This document shows, piece by piece, positions 33,985 through 44,933 of a stretch of DNA of 64,000 nt (the first letter of the stretch is position 1; every line of letters starts with the position of its first letter). The position numbers and the translations under genes are program-made. The notes beneath the pieces are model-generated. The model was not told the DNA's origin, did no database searches, and saw nothing but the letters and a program-made list of their open reading frames with translations. This DNA is from Porphyra umbilicalis (taxonomy: Eukaryota > Rhodophyta > Bangiophyceae > Bangiales > Bangiaceae). The DNA lies in the NCBI GenBank assembly GCA_002049455.2, contig KV918832.1:29151-93150 (forward strand). The letters run 5' to 3'.

Positions 33985-34699
33985 ACGGGTGGGCAGCCGG
34001 CGGGGATGTCGGCGACGCAGGCGAGGCGCGAGGTGTGGGGCAATGTCGGTGATGCCCGCGTGTGCGGCGTCTGGCTGGTGCACTTGTACAATTGCTTGTT
34101 CTCCGTCCGACCCCTTTGGGCGCCGTCCGCAGCCGCGTCGGCGCGCTCCATGACTACAAACGCCTTCAGCCGTGGCGCTGCCGCGGGCGGCCGGTCCCCC
34201 CCCCCCCACTTTTCGCCACCGCCGCCACCGCCGCCGCCATTGACGACCGGCTGCAGACGCTACCCCCATTCCCGACCGTCCTCACCGGCGGCGGGACCCC
34301 CCCCCCCCTTGGCGGCCGCCGCGGCCGCTGTCCACCGGTCCCTCCGCCGGTGGTTGTGCCAACCCCGCCAGCGCCGCCGCGCGGGTGTTAAAGGGCGTAA
34401 AGTCGCGGCGGTAGCGCGTCAGTGCCATCTCCCTGCGGCCGCCGAGGGACCCAACGCATGGCGAACGGACCAAGGAAGACACAGAGCACACACACAACAG
34501 CGGGTCAATCAACGGTCGTGTACCAAGAGTGCCGCCACCCGTGCCTTCCCCAAGCTCAAAACACAATGAGCCACACCAAGAGAGATGGCCGTCTGTCACC
34601 CCCACCCCCCCCCTGCGCCGCCCTCTGGCCGCCAGAGCCGCTCACACAGCACCACGCGCGCTCACACAGCACCACGCGCGCGCGCCAACGCACCACCGG

Positions 34700-35269
34700 T
34701 CGACGTCCGCGTCGGCGCCAGCCGCGCCGCCCGCCTCGTCGTCGCCGTCGGCGCCGCCGCTCGGCGCCAGCGGCGTGAACCGCCCGACGCCCGTCGACAC
34801 GGCGAGCAGCGAGAGCAGCAGGCCACCGAGGGCGGCCGCCGCGGCGGCGGGCGGGGGGGAACCCCGCCTCTCACCTGACCACGAGGAACCAGCAGACGGT
34901 GGCAAGGACACACGCGTCGCGCACGGAAAACGGCCCGACAAGCAGCAGCACGACCACAGGGGAGGGAGGCGGAGGGTCAGCGCAAACCCCTCGCTGCCCA
35001 CCGGCCGCGCCCACGCGTTCCGGCACACGAGCACCCGCACACAAAGAGGAAAGCAGCGTGGTGCGTGTCCCGGCATTGAGCCGCCTCGTTCATCGTCGCC
35101 CCCCGCCCGCCCCCCCCCCCCCCCCCCCGCCCGCCCGCCCGCCCGCCCGTCACGTACCCGACACGGCCGCGGTGATGGCAAACGCAAACAGGACCGCCGA
35201 CGCGATGCCCGTTGCCCACACCACTCGTCTGTCGCCGTCCGAGGTGGCGGAACCGTCCGCCCCGTCCAT
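34700..35269 (-). CDS. Candidate small membrane protein, multi-exon
   Basis: Exon 1 (35,269-35,158) begins with ATG and encodes MDGADGS followed by a hydrophobic helix VVWATGIASAVLFAFAITAA, ending at a GTACGT donor. A second block at about 34,985-34,875 encodes PVVVLLLVGPF and ATVCWFLVV up to a GTGAGA donor. A third at about 34,840-34,700 encodes AALGGLLLSLLAVSTGVGRF. Three hydrophobic helices in order, each bounded by splice-like signals, look like a small integral membrane protein of about 130 residues. The acceptors are weak and the exon joins unproven. The family is not recognised. The intron next to exon 1 is a (GCCC)n and poly-C tract. Confidence 0.35.
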
Positions 35270-35896
35270 GGCGACGGCGGTGGCGCACGACGTGGCGGCG
35301 CGGCGGGCGGGGACGGGCCGGTGGACAGACGGCCGGCGGGCGACTTGGTGCCGCCGGGCTACCGCGGGCGGTCGAACAAGCGACAGAGGATCAAAGTTTG
35401 GTGGAATGGCGCGTTGGACACGTGGCGTACACGAACAACGCCGCAACGGGCGGGCCTGTGTGTGGCACCGGCGGCGCGCCGAGCAAAGGCGACAGGCGTC
35501 TCTCCTACGAGCAGCAACTTAAAGTACCAAACTTTATCGTACAGTGTACACGGACGCCCACTTTAGACCCTCAATCGCCCAGCAACGTCGCACACACGCA
35601 GCAGAGAGGAAGAGAGGAAGGGAAAGCAAGAAAGGAACAACGCAAAAAGGAAGAAAGAAGAAGAGGACGCCGCCGCCGTGGATCGGGACCTCTAGAGCGC
35701 CACAGCCACGACACAAAAAAAGAGCAATGCCTACACACGCCAAAATTGAACAAAAAATACAAGCGAAGAAGGGAAGAACAAAAACAAAACAAAAGAAAGC
35801 CATACGGACGGGTCGCGACGCACCCAGTCAAGCCCGCCAAACAAAGAGATTAAAAAAAAAAAACGCGCAGCGGCCACCCAGCCTCGACGGCCACCC

Positions 35897-37329
35897 CTAC
35901 CCGAGCGGCACGACCACGACCGTACAGTCGTCAATCGGCCGCCCGACTTTGCTCGCCACCCGCACGAGCCGCCCCGCGAGCGTGGCGGCGAGCGTCCCCC
36001 GCCCCGCCGCCGCCTCGATGCGGGCGGCCCAGCCCGGGTGCGCCGCGCCGCGGCGCATGCGGCCGAGCGCCGCCACCACCACGGCGGGCGTCGTCGCCCC
36101 TTCGTCCGCGTCCCACAAGCCGTCCGTCGCGAGCACGAGCGACACGCCCGTCGTCGCCGCCGCGTCGGCCGCCGCCTCCGCCGCGTCGTCCGTGGCGGCA
36201 TCGCCGCCCGCCGTGCACGGCGACGCGGCGGCGGCGGCAGCGTCGGCGGCGGGTGCCCGCGCCGACCAGTTCACGGGCGGCGCTGCGGCGGCGGCGGCGG
36301 CGACCATGCGGTCCAGCGCACTCGGTCCGACGGGCGGGGGTACCCCCCCCTCGGGGGGTTCCGCCCCCCCCACCCCCTCCACCACCCCCGTGGCGGTGTG
36401 GACGCGCACCGCCACCACCTCCGCGTCGGGGATGACGCCGAGGCGCCGAAAGTCGAGGTCCCCAAGCGTCCGCGACACCCCGAGCTTGTGCACCGGCGCG
36501 TCGGCCGCGTCGGCCACGTACGCGCCGAGCACCACCCCCCCCGCCGCCGTGATGCGCGCCCGCTCATCCGGCGCCTCTGGGCGGTGGGACGGGCCGAGCA
36601 CCACGGGGCGGCCGCGGCAGCAGAGCACCGCCTGCGAGTCCCCGACCGTCGCCACGTGAACGGTCAGCGTCGGGTCACACGCCGCGCACACGCACGGGGG
36701 CGGGGGTGGCGGCGCCACCGACGCCAGCGACATCCGCCGCCGGTGCAGTGCCCCGCCCGACGGTGGCGGCGCCGGCGTCGACGGCCGCGGCAGCGGCGAC
36801 GCTGGCGGCGGCGACGTGCGCGACGGGGAGCCCGGGGGCCCCCGCCGCCGCACGCACCCCACCCCCCCCCACCCGCCGCGGGCGCCGCCGCCGCCGCGTC
36901 GCGCTGCACGACCGCCACGGTGGCGGTCGCGCCCGACGCGGCCGCCCACGCGCACCCGTCGACCGACGTCGACACGGCCGCAAAGGCGGCGGCGAGCGCC
37001 GCGCCGGCCGCCGCCCCCCCGCGCACCGCGTCCGCCACGGACCGCACGAGCGCGGCGCCCGCAAAGGCGGCGGCCGTGCGCCCGTGCGCGCCGTGGCCGT
37101 CAAACACGCCCCACACGTACGGGCCGACGGGGTGGTGGGCGGCGAGGCCCGCCGCCGCCGCCGCGCGGACGGCCGCGGCGGCCGCGTCGCACGGGGCGGT
37201 CGGGGCGGCGCTGGTGACCACCGCGGGGCCGTCAGAGCCGGGCAGCGCCGCCGCGTAGACGTCTTGGTTGTCCGCGCCGCGGCCGCGGCCGCCCGAGCCG
37301 GCGACCGTCGCCGCCGCCCAGTGCTCCCA
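35897..37329 (-). CDS. PP2C-family (PPM) serine/threonine phosphatase
   Basis: PP2C enzymes dephosphorylate Ser/Thr using two Mg/Mn ions held by Asp residues. The family motifs appear in order: GADNQDVYAA (the N-terminal metal-binding Asp, about 37,270), VWGVFDGHGAHGRTA (about 37,110), GATATVAVVQRD, HVATVGDSQAVLCCRGRPV with RPEAPDERARI (about 36,660-36,560), LGVSRTLGDLDF, LVLATDGLWD (about 36,130) and the final IDDCTVVVV before the stop at 35,897-35,899. The motifs lie in two frames that switch between about 36,955 and 36,840, in C-rich sequence where an Ala/Pro-rich insertion separates strands usually close together. A homopolymer error or an intron is likely. The start is not determined because the N-terminal side is low complexity. 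Confidence 0.85.
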
Positions 37330-37463
37330 CGGGCCGCGGGGGGGGGGGGGGGGGGCGCCGTCGACGCCGTCGGCCGCGGGGGGGCGCCACCGCCGCCGCC
37401 GCCGCCACCGCCACCGCCGCCGCCACCAGCGGCGGCGGCAACGCTATCGACGGCCCCGGCGGC

Positions 37464-37503
<40 letters not shown>

Positions 37504-37850
37504 ACGGCGGGCGACAGCCGGCGGGCGCGTCAACGGCCCCCGCGACGGCGGTCAGGGGCGCCCACGCCACCGCGACCGCCGGCACACAGCTGCTGCAGGG
37601 CGCCAACGCCGACGGCGGCGGGGTGCTCATTGGCGGCGACACGCCCGACGGGGGAGGGGGGGGGGGGGGGACTGCTCCCCGCCCGCCGCACCGCCGGCCG
37701 TCGCACCGCCCGGCGGTGGTGACGGGGACAGACCGCCCGCCGACGCGTCGCGGGCGGCGGCGCCCCGACACCGGTCGCCGGGGCCGGGGGGGAGGGCCAG
37801 CGGCGCCGCAGCGGGCAGGGACGTGGCCGCAACCATGGCGGGGGGGCCGA

Positions 37851-37873
37851 GGGGGGGGGGGGGGGGGGGGGGG
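37851..37873. repeat. Poly-G tract of 23 bases
   Basis: An uninterrupted G run lies upstream of the PP2C core, in low-complexity sequence that may be its N-terminus or 5' region. Confidence 0.95.
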
Positions 37874-38426
37874 CTGGGGCGGGGAGAGCCGCGCAACCAC
37901 CACCAATAGCGACGGGGACGGGCGACAAGCGGGGGGCGGTGGGCAACCCAGGGAGCAGACGGCAGGCGGGGAGAGGCGGGGGGGACGGCGGGCGCCCCGA
38001 GGGCGCAGCGTGGCGGCAGTCACGGGCGGCGGGGCCCCCCACGCGCGGCACCGACGGCGGACGGCAGCGCGTGCACGGTGCGCGCAAGGCCAGGGCGGGG
38101 AGGAAGGGGAGGGGGAGAAAACCAACACGGTCGGCAGCCGCCCACCGGTCGCGGCGGTTGACTGTTGCGGCGGCGGCGGCGGCGGCGGGGGCGGCGGTGG
38201 CCGCGCGTGACGCGGCGGCGGGGTGGCGGCGGACGCCGCGGCGGCCGGTCGCCGGCGGCGGGTCGGTCGAGGCGCAAACGGCGGCGCCCGCGCGGCCGGG
38301 TCGCCAGCCAGGACCGCGGGGGCGGACACCCACGGGTCTTCCTCCCCCCCCCCCGCCCCACTGCTGCCACTGCGGGTGGGGGGCCACGCAATGCAAGCGG
38401 GAGGGGGGTGTCCCCGGGGGACCCAG

Positions 38427-38824
38427 AGAGCACCTCTATCGGTGGGCCATCCTGGGGATGCCAAAAAGCCGTATATTTGGCACTTTGGCATCCGGTGTGG
38501 TAGCGCAACTCTATCGGTGCAGTCTCACATCGCCATCTGAAAAACCAGTCTTGTGACCTTCGAGACGAAGCTTGAATCTCACGAGCTCGGCGTGTGGTTG
38601 TCGCTCCGGGCGTGTGCGCACAATCTTTGCTTCCATGCGGATTGGGAGCTTCTGATTGGTTCCTCGCGTTGTGCCCAGAGGTATTTCTATCGCCAAATGC
38701 CATTTGTTTGGCGATAGCGATGGCATTATGGCGTTCGAAAATGGGATATTGGCACACCGATAGAGATGCTCTGTGGCAAAAAGCTATCTCAGATGGCGTT
38801 TTGGCACACCGATAGTGGTGCTCT
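38427..38824. mobile_element. 398-bp CTATCGGTG-type MITE
   Basis: The left end AGAGCACCTCTATCGGTG matches the reverse complement of the right end (AGAGCACCACTATCGGTG) with one mismatch. A second, inner pair (CTCTATCGGTG at about 38,510 and CCGATAGAG near 38,760) suggests one family member inserted in another. The motif is shared with the element at 16,994-18,354. Confidence 0.75.
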
Positions 38825-38845
38825 GACGCGGACTTTCCCCCCCCC

Positions 38846-38861
38846 GGGCCCCTCGGGGCCC
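38846..38861. repeat. GC hairpin
   Basis: GGGCCCC-TC-GGGGCCC can form a short, very stable stem just outside the 38,427-38,824 MITE. Its role is unknown. Confidence 0.7.
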
Positions 38862-40117
38862 CCGCTGCGGTGCTAAAGACAGCTGCCGGTGGCGGCACAA
38901 TCAGGCGACCGCCGCGGTCGGGCCACGGGCGCGGTCGGGTCTCCACCGCGGACGGTCTGGGCCCAGGAAGGGTGATCTGTCGAGGGCATACACGTGTATG
39001 CCCTCCACGCCGAGTTAATACACTGTGGATCGGCTCTTAGAGCTCCTCTGGCTCTCCATTGGCAGAGGCCCTCAATTCGGACCATCCATTGGCTGGAATC
39101 TGTGCTGTCAGATTAATGCCAAACACGAAGGCACTCTGGGCTAGAAGTGCCGTCGAAAACAACGTGGCTGCTCTGAGGCGCGCCCTTTTTGTGGCTCGGC
39201 CGATTCTCAGACGCAAGATGCGTGCAGCAAGCACTTGGAGCGATCGCACGACTGTCGGGGTGGCGGACCCCCGCACGTATGCGCCCACCCCGCATGTATG
39301 CGCCTACCCTGCCCCCCCGCCCCCGGGCCTACGGATGCCTATGTATCAACGAGGTATGCGCACCTTTTTGGCCTCCATCTGAGTGCGTTTCTCGTCGGTT
39401 GTCCGAGCGCCTCCACCCCCCCGCGGGTTCGTCACCCGGTGCACCGTTGTGTCGCGCCCTCCTTTGCAGCGCACGTCTAGACGTCTCACGCCTCCCCGTG
39501 CCATTGCGCCCTTCTCCCCCCCGCCCCCGCCCCGTCCCCCCCACCCCGCCCCCCCTTGCCTCCGCCATGCAATGGAAAACCGACTGCAGGCGACGGTGCA
39601 CGGGCAAGACGTGATCCGCGGATCAAGTCAATGCCCACGGCTCATCCTGAATTGTCAGCCACCTCTCTCAGAGAGGCCTTAGAGGCGAGAATTGGGACGC
39701 GTCCCACCCTTCTCACCGGGGCCGTAGAGGCAGAATCGGCGACGCGTCGGCAGAATCGGCGACGCGTCGCCAATTCGTCGTTTGCGGCCTCTGTGAGAGG
39801 GAAATTTTCTCTCGACCACTCACGTTTTTGCACGTCGCAGCTTGTCTTTTCAAACACCCGATGTAAAGCTCAGAGCCGTAAGAGCCGGCCTAACTCGGCG
39901 TGACACGAGGCGCAAATGTCGATGATGGACATTCGTGCTCAGCCAATGAAATCGCAACGAGCCAAACGTCGCAATAGCCACCTTGTAGGGGGGCTATTTA
40001 ATACCAGAGAATGTTAGAAACGCAGTGCATTCCGTGGGAGGACTGCGTCATGCGATCCTGTCTAGGTAATGAGCTGCCGAGAATATCAATCTGACGCCCT
40101 GGTTTCCTGAACCTTGG
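38862..40117. other. Intergenic, no gene recognised
   Basis: A tandem pair of CAGAATCGGCGACGCGTCG lies at about 39,729-39,765. It sits inside a short imperfect inverted repeat with arms near 39,661 (CCTCTCTCAGAGAGGCC) and 39,787 (GGCCTCTGTGAGAGG). Nothing else is seen. Confidence 0.5.
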
Positions 40118-40119
40118 TA

Positions 40120-40747
40120 TGGTGCGTGTCCCAAAAACGAGACATGCGCGTTTTCTGAAGGACTGACACATCACTGCACGGGGGCAGGCGGCGTGGGGTA
40201 CGAGAAAATTCTCGACTGGCCTCCATGGAAAGAGCCTCTCCCGACGCGTGCTTGGCTGACAACTCCTGAATACCCGCCTGTGGGCCCTGTTCTGTGGACC
40301 TCTCAGATAGCCCCGATCTTGGAGCCCGTCTTTTTCAGGTTCTTGGGGTTACAGGTTTGCATCGCCAAAGCTCATGTGCTAACTGGAGCTTCGATGAGGG
40401 GTGTCCCAAATCGTGTTTTCTTCACAGGGGGCTACATGGGGGTCTTTTTCACGTTTTTATTGGTAAGGTCGTGCCCTTTTCTTCGTGCACAAACTGTCAG
40501 CACATGCCTGCTCTAGTATCTGTGCATTTGATTGGGCCGCGTGATCGTCACCTGTCGAAGGTGCAATGAATGACACCATACCCCATGACACGTCAAGAGG
40601 TGCCGCCTCCGCTAACACTGTCAGGGGCCGTTCTGGAAGCACAGTGGGACCGAGTGGGTCACATTACATTATCGGACCGTTGCAGAAGGCCAGTGGGCCG
40701 TGAAAAAAAGAAAAAACCGCCATGTCTCATTTTTGGGACACGCACCA
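40120..40747. mobile_element. 628-bp mariner-type MITE, opposite orientation
   Basis: This is the second copy of the element at 17,416-18,045, reversed. It has the same TGGTGCGTGTCCCAAAAA end repeat and is flanked by TA at 40,118-40,119 and 40,748-40,749. The two copies differ by scattered substitutions and small indels, so they are relics of separate insertions and not a recent duplication. Confidence 0.85.
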
Positions 40748-40770
40748 TACAGTCTTTCTCCATTCCTGTA

Positions 40771-40931
40771 TTGCAGTCTTTCTAATTCTGGCCGATCCGG
40801 ACAAGAACAACCTACAGTCTGCACAACTTCTGATTGGTCGAGAGGTCGTATCCGGCCGGGTGGATGGCTGTCGTGCATCTGTTCTGCACAGTTGTTCTTG
40901 TCGGGATCGGCCAAAATTGGGGAGACTGCAA
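40771..40931. mobile_element. 161-bp palindromic MITE, copy 1
   Basis: The inverted repeats TTGCAGTCTTTCTAATTCTG and, at the other end, CCAAAATTGGGGAGACTGCAA enclose subterminal GGCCGATCC and ACAAGAACAAC motifs. Related copies lie at 41,267-41,427 and 62,942-63,113. Confidence 0.8.
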
Positions 40932-41266
40932 CAGCTTCCTTTACTAAGCACCCCAGCATAGTATTTAACGAGACATCATTGCACTGGCAGGAAGGGCGAT
41001 TCTGCCATCTTCTGCACGAAAAACGAGGACTACTTGAGGGCTTGTCAGGCGACGAAAAGGGTGGATAGCACAGGAGAAAGACTGTAATCGTAGGGTTGAC
41101 AAGATGCAAGGATCTCGTCAAGGGTTCGTCAAGGCTGAGTCAAGGTTGGTTTGGGGGAGGGGAGATTCGGAATCTGGAGAGGGGTGGGTGGGCGGGCTGA
41201 CACGGTCGGGGGGGGCACGGGGAATGTGCTCCCCCTGAACGAGCGATTACTATAGGAATATATATA

Positions 41267-41427
41267 TTGCAGTCACCTCAATTTTGGCCGATCCCGACAT
41301 GAACAACTGTGCAGAACAGATGCACGACAACCATCCATCTGGCCGGATACGACCTCTCGACCAATCAGAAGTTGTGTGGACTGTAGGTTGTTCTTGTCTG
41401 GATCGGCCAGAATCGGGAAGACTGCAA
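41267..41427. mobile_element. 161-bp palindromic MITE, copy 2, inverted
   Basis: This is the same length and sequence family as copy 1 in opposite orientation. TA lies on both sides (41,265-41,266 and 41,428-41,429), indicating a mariner-type target-site duplication. Confidence 0.85.
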
Positions 41428-41429
41428 TA

Positions 41430-44400
41430 TGCTAAGACATCCATCTCGGCAGCAGGAGTGAGCTCGGCACCTTTTGTACCTCCTCGTCGCTGTCACTGCC
41501 CGCGCCCGTACCTCTGCCCCGCTGACATGGTCTCCGCCCCCTCAGCTAAGTACCCCTGCCTCCCCGCCGACGCCAGCTGGTCGCCGCCGCTGCACGGCTG
41601 ACACCGCTTGCTTGTATGCTACCGAGAACGGCAGCCCCTGTCGCTGCTTGCGTACATCTGTCACTCAGCTATGCGGCAGGGGCGGCGGCAAAGTTGTGCA
41701 CGAGGCTCGGAAGCTGGTGCCGCGTGTGTCCGGACGCTTCAGGTAATAGTGGTGCTGCTGCGGTGGTGGGGTGTTGAGACGTATGGGTGTGTACTTTTGG
41801 GTCCTGGTGGAGCCAAACCGCCCAGAAGGCCGACGGATGATCGACAGTTCGGAGCGGGGCAACCCACGCCGTGTACGGCTGGCTCACGGTGTTTGGCATG
41901 ACCGGCCACTCGGCACTACCAGCGTTCCGCCATGTCAAGGTGTCAACGACACGGCTGACATGCCATGGCTTGGGGCGGGGCGAGGTCCGCGAGAGGGATG
42001 CGCGCGGGGTTGGCGCCAGTATTGGGCAGGCACCGCAGGGCACTCGCTCGCGCGTGCGTCTGCCATCGACACCTATTTTGAGCAAGGCGCCTAGCTGAGG
42101 ACTATCCTCGCCGGGCGCATCGTCACGACAACGATTGTGCATTGTGTGACCTGCGATACGATATCTTTCATCGTGGAGGAAGCAACAGGAAGAAAATATG
42201 TGCGAGCTCTGCCAGTAGCACAATCGTTCCCAGCATACTCAAAAGGTCCGGGTTGCTCGGAGGCAAGGGCATTGTGATCATGTAACATGGGCGGTGTCAT
42301 GTTTGCGGGCATCATTCGATTCCGGCGTACTCTTCCACGGGCCCCAGGATACGCTTCTTGCGGGGGGCGCGAAGGACACTTCTACAGAACACATGACCGC
42401 CCTCAAAAAGTAGCTCTGTCAAGCGAAGGCGCTCGGCAGTACACGGCAAGATGGCCGAAACCAAAGTGTAGCTTCGAACGTGTGCGAAGCCGGGATGAGC
42501 CGACGGTGGCGCAAGGCGTCGGCGGCGGAACGGCGCCCGCAACCACCGCTGTGGCACGTAGGTGGACAGGGAGGAGGCGGCGGGAAAGGCAGCGGCACGA
42601 AACCCTTCCCCCCCCACAGTAACCGTCGCGTCGGACGTGCCCGCGGCGGCTGCCCCCGCCCCACACGCGCGGGCGCGCTGCGCCCTACGGAAGGCCGTCA
42701 GTAAGCTCCGGATCCAGGGGAGGGGGGCGCTGGGAGGGGTGCCCGGCGGCGGTCGGGCGGGAGAGCGTCTTGGCGGGCCGCTTCCCGCCGGTGCTGATCG
42801 CGGCCGAGGTCAGGAAGAGCTGGGGGGGGGGCGCTGCGCCCCTGGGGGCCGTCGTGTTAGACGGCGTGACGCTGATGGGGCATGGGGGGCGGGCACGCGG
42901 GCCAGAAGCGCCGACGCGCCTGACGCGGCCGGCTGGCCTGTGGTGGCACAGACGCGTGTGCGACCGGCCACCGCCGCCACAGTGACAGCCTCCGTGACCG
43001 CGGCGGGGTGGGTGGCACCACTGTGACGGGGTGACGGGCGCCCAGTAGTGCGCTGCGGCCGTCGTAAACTTTCGACGGCCGGCGGTCGGCGGCGCGCGCC
43101 GCGACCGCTTCGGCTGTCGCGATGTCGGCGAGGCGGATGCTTCGATGGCAGCCAGTTTTTCCGTGGCCATCGCGCCCCACACGATCGTGCGCTGCCCCCG
43201 CCCCCCCCGCAGCCACTCCCCCCACTGGCCGGCGACGGCACGGCGGGGGGTGCCGCCGCCGACGCAACCGCCTACGCTGCAGAGCGCAGCGTGACACCCT
43301 CGTGTGTTGCTGGGCCAGCCGCCGCGCCCGCCCGCGGTGGACCACCAGCGGCCGCGGGGGCGGCGGCATCAGATGCGGGAGGGGCGGTGGGGGGGGCACC
43401 GCCGCCGCCGTCGCCGCGTCTGCGGTTGCGATGGAGAGGGCGGCGCCGCCGCCGGCATCGTCCCGCAGCAACACACGTCCGTGGTGCACCGGGTGGCTGT
43501 GGCGGGTGCGGCGGCGGCGGTGGACGCGGCGGCCGTCGGTAGCGCCCCACGGTGCCGCGACGGTGCGTGAGCAAGCGCGGTCGTCGCGGCGTCGCCGTAG
43601 CGTCAGCGTCGTGCCGCTGCGCGCTGTGGTCCCACCCGCTTGACGGGCGCGCAGCGAAAGCGTCTTGCGCGGCCGCGACGGCGCCGCTGCCGCTGCCATC
43701 GCTACAGTGGGCGTCGTGGCGCCGCCGCGCGCCAGAGGTCCCCCCATTGGCGGCGGCACGCCGATGTTTCGCGGCAATGGTACGGCAGCGATTGGCCACG
43801 GCCGTGGCGTGGCTGCAACCATGCACGCCGGGCACACGTTGGCGATCGTGGGAGTGGGGGAGTCGCCCCGAAGCCTGGCTGACCGCGTGGGAGTCGGCGA
43901 CGGTGGCGGCGCGCTGGGCGGGCGGCAAGCGGTCGGTCGCGCGGCATGCAGCGATGCCCTGCGGGGGCGGCATGCGGAGCGCTAAGGGGGGCAGGCCGCC
44001 GCAACGGGCGAGCCGCCAAGGGCGGCAGAGGGTCAGAGAGAGGGGTGGTAGCAGCCACCCAGAGGGAGAGGGCGGCGGCGTGAGTGGGACGGCGGCCCTC
44101 ATCAGTGGCAGCTGCACCGGCGGCAGCGATGCCCCGCGAGCCCTGCCGCCGGCACGGATCGGGCCACCCTGGTTCTATAGGATAGAGCAAGTAGGTTGGG
44201 CGACGCAGACCTGTTGGGGTCGTCAGCATCCCAACTGCAGTAGGGGGGGCTGGCCGATAGCTCCCTCAGATATGAGACCACCTGACCACATCGTAGTGCG
44301 TGGACCGATCATATCCACCCGTCAAGGTTACCTTGACGGTCGTCAAGGCTGCGATTACCCGTCTTGGTTTCCGCGGTGTGTCAGTTGCAACGTCCCCCCC

Positions 44401-44933
44401 CCACCTGCGTCGCATCGTTTGCTGCTCGCCCCCTTTCCGGGGTGCTGGGCGCTTCCCCTCACTGGAGGCGCTGTAAAGGACCGTGCCGCATTCAGCAACA
44501 GCATGTTTACTCTGACACTGCATCGTACCGAAGTGTGGATCCAAGTATCTGTCAATCGAACACAAGCCAGAGCTGGACACACCCGATGTCACAGGAGAAA
44601 ACAACCGAGGAGTCGATGCATGTACTGGAAAAAGAACGTGGATCAATAGAAGAACTAGAGCCACAGCCAGGAGGCGACCGGCAGCAAGCCAGGATGAAGT
44701 GAACAGGAGTGGGGAGGGGTGCAGTGCGGCAGGGGACGCGGATGCCGGATGAAAGTGACAATAGCTTACGCAAGGTGTAGCGGGGAGGGGAGGGGGGACT
44801 TTAAGGGTAGTGGGCGCCACAGGGGTGGAGACGACCGTTGGGTGTGATAGCAGCGCACGCCGTCGGCCACGAGAGTATGAAGGTGGCGCGCTCGCAGCTT
44901 CCGAGCGGCTGCCGTGCGGCACACGCGGCACCA
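41430..44933. other. No convincing gene
   Basis: Open frames at 42,700-44,200 exist on both strands, but all are Ala/Arg/Pro-rich shadows with no conserved motif. Short GTCAAGG repeats and a small palindrome (CGTCAAGGTTACCTTGACG) occur near 44,320-44,345. The GC-rich part at about 42,500-44,150 could hold a gene too diverged to recognise. Confidence 0.4.

Noticed and set aside
42857-44117. Overlapping ORFs on both strands at 42.8-44.1 kb as a gene
   Set aside because: No conserved motif, start context or splice signals stand out. The frames look like by-products of GC-rich sequence.
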